Origin: Litomosoides sigmodontis
Taxonomy: Eukaryota > Nematoda > Chromadorea > Rhabditida > Onchocercidae
Assembly (NCBI GenBank): GCA_963070105.1
Contig: OY718805.1
Span: 6,320,001-6,384,000 of the forward strand
Reading direction: 5' to 3'
Length of the DNA: 64,000 bases
Shown: one piece after another, positions 1 to 11,667 of the stretch
Position numbering within the stretch: the stretch's first letter is position 1
Layout: each line of letters opens with the position of its first letter
Translations under genes and position numbers: made by a program
The notes under the pieces: generated by a model
What the model was told of the DNA's origin: nothing
Seen by the model: the letters and a program-made list of their open reading frames with translations, nothing else
The model's database searches: none

Positions 1-2167
1 TCGGGTATTTGATCCAGTACAGTGATACTGCCACTCATAACATCAAACACAGATAGCACAGGTTGTTGGATTTTGTATCGTTGTTCGCCCCAATTTTCAA
101 TGAGTCCATACTTATCACCCTGTTTACATCAACGTCAAAAATGTACTATATTTGAAACTAGCTAAAACTAGGTCCTTAGTACTTATAATGGAATCATTTT
201 TTAGAGACTTATAAGTTCCACAATTCTAGCACACTTCATTATAAACACATTATAAACACCAAAACGGTTTCAGTTCATTTTTAAATTCTTCCAGGAAGCT
301 GCACAATCAAATTAACAATAGCAATATTCATGAAACACTATCGCCGTCTGAATAATTTTTTGCTAAATCTTCCAAATTATAGAAAAAAGTTTGGACAAGG
401 TTTTGCGATATACCTACTTTAATTTGCGGTCAGTTAATATAAAACACGCTGTCAAGAAGAGCAGTCCTATGTTCACTTACGACATTAGAATCGAGAAATT
501 TTTCTTCGTTAGTCCAATCTAACTCAGCATCGTAGTATTCCTTTTTTTTAACGAACTTTTCAGCAGCATATAATAAATGACCTTCGCCATTAGACCATTT
601 CAGACCGCCAAATTCTTCTACAAAACATTTCCTGACATTTCTAATAAATACCGCTTTATACAATGTTAAACTCAAAAAATGAGAAGTTAAATTTTAAAAT
701 ACTTCTGCTGAGCTGTATTAATATGAACAATGGAATAATGTTAGCACGATTGATGGGACAATTTTAATGAGATGACGGTGAACCACCAAGACTTTACTTT
801 TAGCAAATGCAGTGACGGTATATTGGAAAGTAACAGAAGAGCAGCTGCGCGGAATAAATACAACAAATACATGTACATATATATATATATATATATATTC
901 AGCTCCAAAACTATACAACCTATATCATTTTTTTATTCTCATAATGCTGTTTCTTCGCATTATGAGAATAAAAAAAGATAAATTAATTTTTTAAAAAGCT
1001 GAAATTACTTACCATCACTATAAATGAGGCCATGCTTTTTTGGTGTTGTCACATCAGTGAAACAAATTTCAATATGCTCTTTTTGGTCAAATACCTGAAA
1101 ATTCGAAATATTTGATTTCCACTGTTTTTCCAAACTCTGAACAAAAAAATGTCATGAAGATGAACAAAAAAGTCACTGCAACCAATAAGTCAATTATACT
1201 CATTACACCACAAAGTTTCTTATTTCTTTGCTTATGAAAATCAAAAAAATAGATAAAAAAGAACCCTAAGAACAAACCGACCTTAATATATTGCTTCTTT
1301 TCCTTACCATCGGGTAAAGTAATAAGTGTGGCGCATCTTGAATCGCTTTGGGAAAAAGCTATTAGTTCCTCTCTAAAGAAGAAGTTTTTTAGAAGCTCTT
1401 AATTAATTCGAAAACAGCCTAATTTAATTTTCTTACTCTTAAGAAATCTTACTAGACTGAAGCTTAATCATTCATATTCCTTCGTTCTCACTAATCCGAG
1501 GTTAAAAAGAATTACTCTATGCCAGTAAGCGGTAGCGATGTTGTCGAAATAAGCTCATAAATGTTTGGATCATTATTTCTTGGTACGATTAGACTTGAAC
1601 GCTGCATTTTAACCGTTTTCTTCAACTCCACTGCACGACTCGTCCAAACTGAAGAAATCTAAATGCCACTTTAATTCAATAATATACAATGTTGAAATAA
1701 ACAGTGTCGAAAACCAATGACTAAGTTCTAACCTACTATTCCACTTGCAATTTACTGGTAGAATGCTATTACTTTCGATTGGCAATAGTATTAAAATAAG
1801 GGTACTCATGGTGGTAAGGTTCTAAGCGGATTTAATTTTTGCAGCCATTAGATTCGGATGAGAACAAAATGAAAGGAGAGAAAAAAACAAGATCCTCCCA
1901 ACAGTCGAAACATCACATATAAGGATACATAATAAAAATAAGGAGGTGTATAAAAAATGACAAACATACTTCAAAATATTTCCCGTGACGTCGTAAGCGA
2001 GCACTCTGTGGTAACGGTACCTACAACAACGACTTGGTAATAAAAGTATATCGACAGACAATTTAAGAAATGTCGTGATGAAGGAATACTTGAAATAAAC
2101 CATGAAAAAGTACCTGTGCAATATCACAGTAAAGATCCTTGAGTCTCTCCAAAGCTCTTACAGTCAT
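1..2167 (-). CDS. APEH: Acylaminoacyl-peptidase (acylamino-acid-releasing enzyme), N-terminal part, cut by the window edge
   Basis: This is a cytosolic serine peptidase of the prolyl oligopeptidase family (S9C) that removes N-acylated residues from peptides. Seven exons join in phase: 2167-2114, 2020-1970, 1658-1516, 1372-1282, 1094-1013, 617-481 and 119-1, giving about 225 residues. The start is the ATG at 2167 (MTVRALERLKDLYCDIAQ). Recognisable propeller stretches are SSVWTSRAVELKK, EKKQYIKVFDQ, TPKKHGLIYSD, EFGGLKWSNGEGHLLYAAEK and WGEQRYKIQQPVLSVFDV. They align in order with the first part of animal APEH, as I know the family. The Ser-Asp-His hydrolase domain would lie beyond base 1, so activity cannot be judged. 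Introns have GT-AG ends. The weakest call is the acceptor at 618, chosen by phase and conservation over a nearer CAG. Confidence 0.88.
877..898. repeat. (AT)n microsatellite in an APEH intron
   Basis: Eleven AT dinucleotides run without interruption. The tract lies in the intron between the exons at 1094-1013 and 617-481. Confidence 0.9.
928..976. repeat. Perfect 20-bp inverted repeat (hairpin) in an APEH intron
   Basis: The left arm is 928-947 and the right arm 957-976, with a 9-base loop (TGTTTCTTC). The arms are exact reverse complements. The core is ATTCTCATAATGC, extended by seven T on one side and seven A on the other. It could be a small foldback element or just a chance palindrome. 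Confidence 0.85.
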
Positions 2168-3888
2168 TGAGGTCGCATCCACTTGCAAGCTAAAATAATA
2201 CGAAATTCTTCCCTCCATATATATATTCGCATCCACTTTCTTGAATTCGATGTAAGCTTTGCTTTATCTTCGCAATTATTTAAATGCTTGAAGAGCTTAA
2301 GCAGTAAGAACGATGTGGAAAACTTTTTGCTTTCATAAAAACTGTTGTGTTGTGGGTTAAACCAACTGAACTGTTAATTGATTACCTGCGGGTACTCATT
2401 ATAAATTGTAGATCGACTGCAGAACAGTAGGCAGCGTCCGTTCTTCAAAATCTGAGTTGAAGGAACCAGCTTTACAGAAAGATTTCAGCACAACAATCTA
2501 GCACGGCGCACTTGCACAAACATACACACCCGCACACGTACCACCTTAAATCAAATCAGTCGCACCTTACCGAAGGGTTTTAAGGGTGTGACGCAATGCA
2601 ACGTTTTCGTCTATCGCTAGCGCTCGATGGAATTTGGAAGACGTTGAGGATTGATTCCCTTCTCACCAACAAGTCAATTTAGGGTTCGACCATCGGAAAA
2701 CGTAGTAGGAAACGATCAAAGCGCTTCTGTGTTGTAAAAATCGTACATAATAGAGATTGGTAATCAAAAAATCTCCACAACATTGTCCATTTACTTTAAG
2801 CATGAATGAATTAAATTCCAGACGGTCATCAGACAACTTCGGCATTTAACAGTTACGTGATCACAGTAATTCATAGGTAATGGAAAAAATTTCTGATAAG
2901 ACACATCCAAAATTTTGTCCAAAAAGGTTTGCATTTTAAATTTGAATCCTAAGAAAAGTCGAAGAAAAGAAATTGGAAGTTGCTTTTCGACCTTTTAGAC
3001 ATGAGTTAAATGAACTAGTGGAAAGCAACGTGTTGGAAGCTTTCGTAAGTTGCAGTATTCGTTGTGTCCTCGATCTCCCAAGTCCTGCTAACTTGAAAAA
3101 GTCTGCTACACCGCTGATCACATCGGAAGACTTTCTTAAAAAATTCAAGGACATATAAATACACTTGACAAGTATCATTATTTCCACGCTATTGTAATAA
3201 ATGCGATGAAAGTGTCACCATTACAATGAAGATAATCTCTCCAGCCAAACACAAGGAATTTCTATAACAGATCTTTTCTTACAAAATTTTTTAAGCCTAA
3301 TTTATGAGGAAGAGGAGAGAAGGAATTGCTTGTGCTTTCTCTTGATCAACTGTGAGCGGATATGAGCAGATAGGCTAGATTATTCCTGGCATATCATTAC
3401 ATCGTGGTGCTCACTGCGTCCCCATCGGCGGAGAAGGATTTAATTTAACTGAAATGAACTTGACATTGCCTCTAATTTAATTCGAATGTTTTCTCATTCT
3501 AACTTATCCTTTTCCATTCTAAACAAATTCCAAGTCTGTGCTGGGATCTCATCACTCAACGTACATTTCAGCTTATCACTCTTCTCAGTTTTCTTCTCTC
3601 ACGAGTAATCTTACGTATATGTATATATATGTGTGTGTAAATCGTTTTCAATTTCCAGGGGATTTTAAAGCATTCGTTGCTAGCAAATTTGGATTTCATC
3701 AGAAATGGAGTTTTTCTTGAATATTTAGTATTTTAGACGATTAGCTTATATATTGCTTCTATTATGTAGCAAACCGTAATATCTTTGTTCAAATTAAATG
3801 TTTTATACGTAGTTTTATCACAAGCATCAAGGCGGTGTTTGTCAACAAATTTATATTTGAATACTCCATGCTTCAGATACATTGCACG
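2168..3888. other. No supportable gene
   Basis: This stretch separates the divergent APEH start and the small secreted-protein candidate. It must hold the APEH promoter. Open frames here (for example around 2973-3158 on the + strand) are short, lack recognisable domains and overlap open frames on the other strand. Confidence 0.5.
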
Positions 3889-4381
3889 ATGGCTTCTGGC
3901 TTCAAGATACTGGTCGTCTTCATGCCACTTCTTGCTACCGTTTCCTGTGTTGAGGTTATTCGTTTCATATTACCACTATTAGTGACCATCTGTTACATAA
4001 ATATCTTTGTGTGCTTTCTCCCCTAAATTTAATGAAATTTAACATCTGAATGGTCATGTAGTTATAAAAAGGGCAAATATTCAGATATCTAAAAATCATT
4101 TTCTTGGTTTTTTCCGCTTGAGAAGCCCACGGAACTATTACTGTATTCCGGAAGATAAATAGTTTAGGTACATCTTTTAAAGCATTGGAATAGTTCTTCG
4201 GAAGTGTATCTGGGATCAATTATTTTTTTTGAAATCTTTGCAGGTAGCAGATGAAGCATTATGTAACCATGAATCATCAAAATTTGAAAAACAGGATAAA
4301 TTTGCATTTGCCAAACGACATGATTATGAGGTGGGCCTTGTTCATCCCTGCTTTGCAAGAGATATTTCATCTTGGATCTAA
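3889..4381 (+). CDS. Candidate small secreted protein, two exons
   Basis: I do not recognise this protein. Exon 1 (3889-3954) encodes a good signal peptide, MASGFKILVVFMPLLATVSC, and ends at GAG|GTTATT. Exon 2 (4244-4381) starts after TTTGCAG in the same phase and runs to a stop, giving 67 residues. The mature part has only two cysteines (CNHES and HPCF) and a dibasic KR in FAFAKRHDY, a possible convertase site as in neuropeptide precursors. An alternative donor at 4331 (GAG|GTGGGC) would lead to further exons, but I found none that keeps the phase. Support is the signal peptide plus consistent splice sites. Confidence 0.4.
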
Positions 4382-6530
4382 CGTACATATTGCTGAAACC
4401 TCTAACTGTTTACGTGAGTGAACTTATGTATGGCATGTTGTAGTTTGTTTGTGATTACACTTTAGAATGAATTCAGCCGCGTTCCTAGTTGCCAGCATTT
4501 TCGGAAACATCGTAGGTCAGCACATTTGCGAATGATCACTGAGGCATGCTGACATTCAAATTTCGCTTGCTACCACCAAAGAGACTTATGATAGGATTTT
4601 ACAGTATGAAATTTCACATCTAAGCAGTTTTTCCACCGATGTGAGCTCGTAATTGAACTTGTCTGTCAACCATCCAACCTATATTTTCAGTCATAACTTA
4701 CGAGGTTCAGGTAAGAAGCTTAAAGTACTTAGTAGTAAAAGCAACTGACTGAATTGACGTTCACTTTTTACAGGATATAACCAATTACGACAAGAAAGCT
4801 GTGCGTTTTAACTCGCCTGTACCTTATATGCGTAATTTTGCATTTGCACGTCTTCCCTATTTCTCATTCGCTTGAAAATTCCATTTCAAACTTCATTATT
4901 CATTGCATTATTGGCAGCGATTAATTTATCAGTTATTACTTCCAATGAGAGGATAACAGGTTGATAAACTTTTCCATATCTTCTCTCTCTCACACATCAA
5001 AAAGAATCTTTTATTTTTCTGAAAATTTCATCAAAATTTGCAAAAGATACATGTAGGTCAGCTTCAATTCCACGTGAGGGGAGGAATTCCCAGGAATTGC
5101 CGTGAAATTGACTCTGAAATTGACTTGTCAAATAATTTCCTCTAATTGCTTTGGGGAAAAGCGAAAGTTTTATCGAAAAAACTGAAGAGTTAAAAATATA
5201 AAGATATATGACAAATTGTGATTCCCGTCTACTGCGATAGCAAGGAAGAGGATGAATTTCTCACGCATTTAAATATTTCACGGATAACGGTGGGGAAGTT
5301 CATCTTTCTAACTCTACACTTCAGCAATTTATTTCTCATTTAATTAAAATCAATCGTTGAAAATAAATCATTGCTTGCTTATTCCAAATACAGACGGTTT
5401 CTGAGTATCCGACAGATTGCTTAGCCTTAAAAATTTTAAATATAGTAACAAGCCTTAGAGAAGAAACCTTAGTGGAACATCCGTTACGTAACTATGTCGT
5501 AGATAATACTTGGATGAAATAATTAGCAAGGTTGTGCGTGGAATGAAATCAGTGAATGAAATCATCGTTATCACTGTTGCGAAGTGATAAAACATATCAT
5601 TTGGGTGACGAGCACTATGGCTGTTGGAATTTTCCAAAATTTCTCATAGCTATTCGCCTCTTCACTGTAAAAATAGTTAGAAGCATTGAGCCAAATACTT
5701 CGACAAAAGAACCAACATAGTGCGTTTTCTTCCAGCGAATGAAATGACCTAAATTTACCTGCTCGTTCATTTCGGGATGAAACGAATATCCATCATCATT
5801 GAACTCTGACAATGCTAATTACCAACAGAAATATAGGAACTAATTAATTAAGTGTCCTCCATTGCTCAGTTAATAAAACACAAGCCGACGACGTGTTTTC
5901 TCATTCATAGTACTTCCGCCTTCCCTCAGTGGCAACACGTGAAGTCACTGATATTATTGTTCCAAGCAAATTTAACAGCAAAATATTTCTTCCATTCCTT
6001 CATTTATCTTTACCTCACTGAACGTGTCCTTAGCTTACCTGAGGGCTGGTTTGATCGTACGTCCTTCTGAAAGTTGCTTAGTGCCTTTCTGTTTGTAAAT
6101 AGCTGAAGGAGTGGCGTCAATTGTAAAGGAAGAGAGAGAGAGAGAGAGAGAAAAGAGTTAGTGAAGAAGGAGTACAATGTTAGTAAAACAGATGATCAGG
6201 ATCACAGATCATAAATGCTTTTTTAATGAGTTTTACGGATTTCAAAAAGCTGTTTCTGTTGTTCTTCGGCAACATAATGTTGGGATAAATATCGGGAGGT
6301 GATTGAAGAGAGTGTTAGCCGAAAGACTGGTTTCTTCACATGCATTCGGCAGCAGCAGCAGCGGCAAAAGTCAGCCCTTTTTAGTGTTTAAAGATTCTGG
6401 TAAGCTTTTCGTGTGTTTGCTTTGTCCAGCAGCTCTCCTAACTCAAAATACACTTTTGACGGTCACTGTGTTTTGGACAGAACAATGGGAGAGGGCTTGT
6501 CATGATAAGGTCATCTAAGCAACTTTACAG
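4382..6530. other. No firm gene
   Basis: The best coding hint is a minus-strand exon-like stretch near 5811-5758 that ends in a consensus donor (GAGCAG|GTAAAT). It has no in-frame ATG upstream and no following exon that I could join. The region also contains a GA microsatellite and must include 5' sequence of the Pax gene. Confidence 0.4.
6129..6151. repeat. (GA)n microsatellite
   Basis: A short uninterrupted run of alternating A and G, upstream of the paired-box gene. Confidence 0.85.
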
Positions 6531-6544
6531 GCATCACCGGATCG

Positions 6545-8411
6545 ATGTCCATCGCTAGTGACAATTCATCAGCATCAACTGTGGCGACATCGATGAACTC
6601 ACAGACAATTTATGGTACTACTTCTACCGCTAATCGCAACACACAGTGTGATTTTGAATTTAGTCGGAAATTCGAAGAGTGGCTTAAGGTTTGTTCTTTT
6701 CGCGATTTTCGATAAACGGACAGTGAAGCCTGGCCATCATTTCATAATTAACGAATTATGTTAATTTCATAATTAACGAATTATGTTATCAGAATAGCGT
6801 GCATGTGGCAACACTGGTTCTTTCAGACCATAGAAGAAAGTGAACATAACAATGGTGATGAAGCACTGTGGAAGCGGTGTGATCAGAGTGATAATTTTGG
6901 CCTCTCACCTCGTCTCATTGATAGCAATAAGCGTCCATTAACAAGCTTAATTCTTACCTTTTGTCATTATTAGAACTTACGCAAATAGTCTTTTCACACA
7001 ATTATCAGAAAGATTCTTCTAATATTCGAAAACGCTAACAGATACACTCTGTGCGGAACATTCATAGCAAATGTTTGAATTTTAATTTGAATTCTTCTTT
7101 TGAAAAGTTCACAGATTTAGCAGGTTTAGGATGGCTTAAAACTTATGCATTCAGAATAGGTGGAATATTTAGCACGTACTGGTATGAATCAACTCGGCGG
7201 TATTTACGCTAATGGACGTCCACTACCAGCTCATCTTCGGGAATGCATCATTCAAATGGCTGCTTCCGGAACTAAACCCTGTCAGATATCACGACAGTTA
7301 CGCATATCACATGGTTGTGTCTCGAAAATTCTATCCAGGTTAATTACGTCTGTTTTTTTCCAATTTCCAACAGAAAGTTTTCGTCGATATCGCATGATTG
7401 AATTATTGATTTAATTAAATTCAAACCTAGCTATTTTTTACAGGTATCGCAACACAGGCTCAATCAGACCTGGCAAAATTGGAGGATCAAAACCCAAAAA
7501 ATCACTCCCTCAGGTGTCATTTATTATCATTTCAGGAATGCAATTTTAAATTCGTATTCCTTCCCCAATCAATACTGATAATGAGTCTTTTCTCTATCAG
7601 AGCGCCCATCTATTTCAAGCGATAATTATTACTTTTTGTCTAATAGAATTCCGCGGGATATTATGCTACTCGTTATGTCGTCGCCCTGTATTTCACTGCC
7701 TCTCGTAAAATTCACTTTTCGTTGTTGCATTTGGCGTTTGTAATGAATAGCACTGATAGGGAGGGGTTGTTCGGTTGCATTAAAAAATCATTAATTTGAA
7801 AAAGGTGGTGACGGCAATTGCGATTTACAAGCATTGTCGACCGTCGATGTTCTCGTGGGAGATTCGTAGCCGACTTATCAGTGACGGCGTGTGCAGCGCC
7901 TTCAACGTTCCAAGCATTTCCTCAATTAGCAGGCAAGCACATCACTGTTTAATTTAAAGGAATCGGTTAAAAAAGTAAGAAACTATTCGAAACAACTTTA
8001 CAAACAGAATGTACCAATTCGTTCTTAAATAAAATCTAAAATCCATTTCATTCTGAAATTTTTGAATGAAATGGAAAGGGATGAACCTGAAATTTACAGT
8101 ATTGTAAGGAGTGGAAGTTTTTCATCCGAGCAAACTACTCTAATCTTGCATTATTTAGGATAATAAGGACGAAACTTGGTATTAAGAAGAAAACTGATTC
8201 AACTGATAGTGGAGCACTAACGATAGCCGAAACGAACGCTCACTACCGGACGGCAAGAAGTTTCACAAAAAATGAACAGAAGAATGAGCATACTGATAGT
8301 TTGCGTGAAAATACCGGATATTCATTTATCCTGCATGATAGTAACAGTAATTTATCATTTATGAATTTCATGCCAAATCCGCGTTTATATCCGAGCAATC
8401 TAAATTGCTAA
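6545..8411 (+). CDS. pax-3: Paired-domain transcription factor, Pax3/7 type, no homeodomain found
   Basis: A nuclear DNA-binding protein. Six exons join in phase: 6545-6688, 6827-6932, 7173-7338, 7444-7513, 7805-7932 and 8159-8411, about 288 residues. After a polar N-terminus the paired domain is complete. The PAI half holds [34 protein letters not shown] and [14 protein letters not shown]. The RED half holds [18 protein letters not shown] and [22 protein letters not shown](V/I)SHGCVSKIL is typical of the Pax3/7 class. The tail is about 75 polar residues ending at a stop, with no homeodomain. The donor after 7932 is AG|GCAAGC, so that intron is GC-AG; the acceptor at 7804 (AAAAAG) is weak. 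The start is the first Met after the acceptor at 6530; an upstream exon is possible. The symbol rests on motif class, not a tree. Confidence 0.85.
6743..6785. repeat. Two tandem copies of an 18-bp imperfect palindrome in a Pax intron
   Basis: CATAATTAACGAATTATG occurs at 6743-6760 and 6768-6785, a period of 25. Each copy has 7-bp arms (CATAATT/AATTATG) around AACG. TAATTA-like cores are typical homeodomain contact sites. Confidence 0.85.
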
Positions 8412-10869
8412 AAAAAGCAATCGAAGAACAAGTTTGTTCAAGCGAACAGCCTTCATTCGTTATGACAGCTAATGGCATTTCCAAATAGCAAAAAAAAAAA
8501 CCCGAAAAAAGTATACATTCACATTTCAGCATTGCTTGTTTTTGAAATTTTGCAAAAGTTAAGAATTCTGTCCAACCGGTTTTTGTTTAAGAAAAAAGTC
8601 GTTGAATGAATTTGGTAAAAGAAAATTGTTTGAAATTCACTTCAGATTTACTACTCTTCCGCATGCATTTCACTGTACTGCTGATAAGTAGATTAGGGAA
8701 TATTGAAAAGTCAGTTAAACGGGAAATTTTAATTTCACTCTGAGAGTTGCCGGAAATAACCTTACTGTTTTCTTTCCTTCCGCTGCTTACATTCATTCTA
8801 CGATACACGCAGCAGTGCTTCTGATGTCAGCAAATATGCAGATTTTTTTTTCTTTGCTTCAATACCTGACGACTAACGCGTAGGCTTTCATGCGTTTACA
8901 CTACACGGATGAATAATCTGCTTCTTCTACTCTTCTCGGACTGCTAGCTGTTGAAGCTTTAATCATCAAGTCTTCTCTGTTCGTGAAGAAAGAATTAGCA
9001 ATGAAGAAAAAATTTTAATTTATGTGGCATTTGCAAGAAGCAACAAATTTAATTTTTAATTTGTACACAACAAATGGCAATGGACTTCAATGATGTCGTT
9101 AACTTAATCGTTCTCAAATAAAATATCATCAAAATTAATAATTTAGATTTTGCAAAACAGTATAAAATAAAACGCCACTGCCACCGTTATATCTTTCCTT
9201 TTCACGTGTACCGAATACTTTGTAAATGCGTAAAACATTTTACGGTAAAGTGGTAAATCGACTTGGCGCTCTTTTATGAACAACAAATGATAAAGAATAA
9301 TTAGGAGAGATGGAAGAAGATGAATTTGTTATTCCGTTTGAATGGATGAACTGACCGAACTAACCATCCAGGCGTGATATCCTAGCGGCTTTTCTTTCAT
9401 CAGTGAATGATTTGCAAGAGAACATTTGGAAAGGGAACAGGATAAAACTGAGCCAAAAAACAAGCATGCAAATTAAAGTTTGAACAAAGAAGAAACAAAA
9501 GAAAATGGTGTGAGTCATCCGATTGGGGTAAATTTGACAAATGAATGGGGGAAATTTATTCCCTCTTTTACAGGTAGAAAATGATTTTTAACAGGAAGTA
9601 TGCTGTTGGGAGAAGGCAACGCTTCCTTCAAACTTCATTTACGTAATTGGAGGAAATATGTGAGTGCAGAAAAAATGAGTAGTACGGTAATTCTGGGTGT
9701 TCCACATTGACTGTTACAACCGTTGCCATAATATGCTATGTTTATTTTCTCGTTCACTTCCGCTAAAAACTTTGAAAGTTAGAAAGGGAAAGAGAAAAGG
9801 AAATTTTGCAAATTCAAAAGTTGAATTACAAGATGGAAAAATAAAAGTTATTTGCTGCAAATTTCGTAAAATAATTTCTTCCTACCTTCGTTAAACTTGC
9901 TATAGTTGAATCCCGGTTTCATGAAACGCTGGAAATCTGTGCTCGGTAGCAAACTGTGCACCACTTCATCAATGAATTCACTATTTATCTCATTTCTACC
10001 GTCTAAAACAAGTAGTCTTCAAAATCGGTCGTACCAAGGCGAGTGGCGTGACAGTAAATAAGTCAAGTTGGTCGCTTAAGCAAATTTTTACTGCAAAACG
10101 ATAACATAAGATTTTGCCCTCAATTTCTTACAGTTTATTGAAGCGTTAATTGCTGCAAAATGCAGCAATTAATCACATTAAAGCAAATATAACAAATTTC
10201 TTGAATTTATTATTAGATCTTGTGATTTTAAAATTAATAGAATTATTGGTGTTTGATAGATATATGAAGCGTTTTCAGTTTAAAACTCATTTCTCGCAAA
10301 ATTAATTTGCGATTGTAGAGAGTTTCATCAAATTAAACTCTTTCCTCTGCTCATTTTTTGCTTTTCTGACTGCAGAAAACGTTGGTTCTATTCAGGTAAG
10401 CGGTTAAAGCTAATGCGTTAAAAATGGTAAGGCAAACATACACCGCCATAATACCTACTTCTTTCATTGATTGCTTTGATGTTTTTGATGGAATAACTGA
10501 TCGTTGGATAAGGTGTTGTCGACTCGAACATTACCGATGACCGGTCAACATTTTCCGTTGTTAATTCGATGCTGGAATTGAAATCCTCTACTTTCATCAT
10601 GTATGCAACGGACAGATTTAAAAAGTTATGTTCTGAGCTTATTTTGAATTATGTTCAACGATTAGATTTATTGTGTACCTTGTACTTATAAGGTCTAGTT
10701 ATGAAGCTAGACGGGGAGCTGTAAACATCGTTAGTGAAAAGTACTGACAATTACGAATTATGAATTATGAAATTTTTGAAAGGAAAGACTAACACGTTAA
10801 CACTTCGTCCATTTTCTTTAGCTTGTGCTAATTCCACTTGCGAATTATCTTCTTTCAAAGTGATGTTAC
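8412..10869. other. No firm gene; one possible 3' exon of the Ly6-like gene
   Basis: Nothing recognisable lies between 8412 and 10400. On the minus strand, 10600-10418 encodes a Ser/Thr-rich stretch (for example SSVMFESTTPYPTISYSIK) that could be a downstream exon of the gene at 10870-11667; the junction is not resolved. Confidence 0.4.
10146..10172. repeat. Perfect 12-bp hairpin, 3-base loop
   Basis: TTAATTGCTGCA (10146-10157) faces its exact reverse complement (10161-10172) across AAA. It is not followed by an obvious U tract. Confidence 0.85.
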
Positions 10870-11667
10870 CTTGAAGCGAATTGCAACCGCTATCTCCTAA
10901 AGTGCTCTTAACTGAAATTTCATTTCAAACTTAAGGCAGTGAATCAATTCTACCAAAAGCCTGGTTGAGAATGGTAAGTGAAATCAATTGAGTGAAAGTA
11001 GCTTTTTACAAATTCACCTGCCTAAGCCACATAATTCTCACAATTACCATCAGATCTGACCAGTGCTTTTGTTTGCACTGAAATGAATGACCGGTCAGAT
11101 TTGATGCTCACTGTGAGAATTATATTGGTGAAGAGGAAACAAACCATTGTTTGGGACGAATTGACAGTCTTCGAAAAAAGGTGTGGTGACGAAGGTAAAC
11201 ATGGAAAATGGTGCCTGAGGACTATTGCACCGATCTGCAACGGTGCATCCGCAGATCGTATACTCGACTTTTTCATAACAGTAGGCCTGATTACGGAAAA
11301 ACGCTTGCGTTTCACTGTCAACATTCACACATCCCGACATCAGAGTTTCATTGTAGTAACTGTTTACTACTGAAATGAAGCGAACCATTTGGCATCTTTC
11401 TTCCGCATAGATAATGAGCGTCAAGTTCTAAGCATTCGGAATTAAATTCCAACAACTCAAGCGGTACCAGTGATTGAACTGTGTTTTGGGAGGAAATAGA
11501 TTACCAATAAAGCAAATATCGCCGTAGCAACTTTTCGGACAAGTTCTAATGCCAGAAATGGATGAGTGAGGTAAGTAATTGCACTCTGCGCATTTGATGC
11601 TAACAATGCTAACAATGCTTTGTGCCAGAGACGCCAGCGATATGATCATTTCCAAGCACTTTCTCAT
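10870..11667 (-). CDS. Secreted Ly6/three-finger-like cysteine-rich protein, 3' end unresolved
   Basis: Exons: 11667-11505, 11369-11145, 11077-11048 and 10911-10870, joined at GT-AG sites in matching phase. The N-terminus has a hydrophobic signal (MIISLASLAQSIVSIVS), then KCAECNYL, RTCPKSCYGDICF, SGCVN, AYCYEK and the closing motif CGCTVADRCN. Spaced cysteines ending in C-x-C-x(n)-D-x-CN are characteristic of Ly6/uPAR and activin-receptor ectodomain folds, so a cell-surface or secreted role is likely. Later exons add LGDSGCNSLQ and probably a Ser/Thr-rich tail further left. I could not find the stop codon, a GPI signal or a membrane segment with confidence. Frames in the other direction over this region are shadows. 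Confidence 0.6.

Noticed and set aside
11083..11373. 96-codon + strand frame
   Set aside because: It is antisense to the Ly6-like exons, which have a signal peptide, a regular cysteine pattern and matched splice phases.
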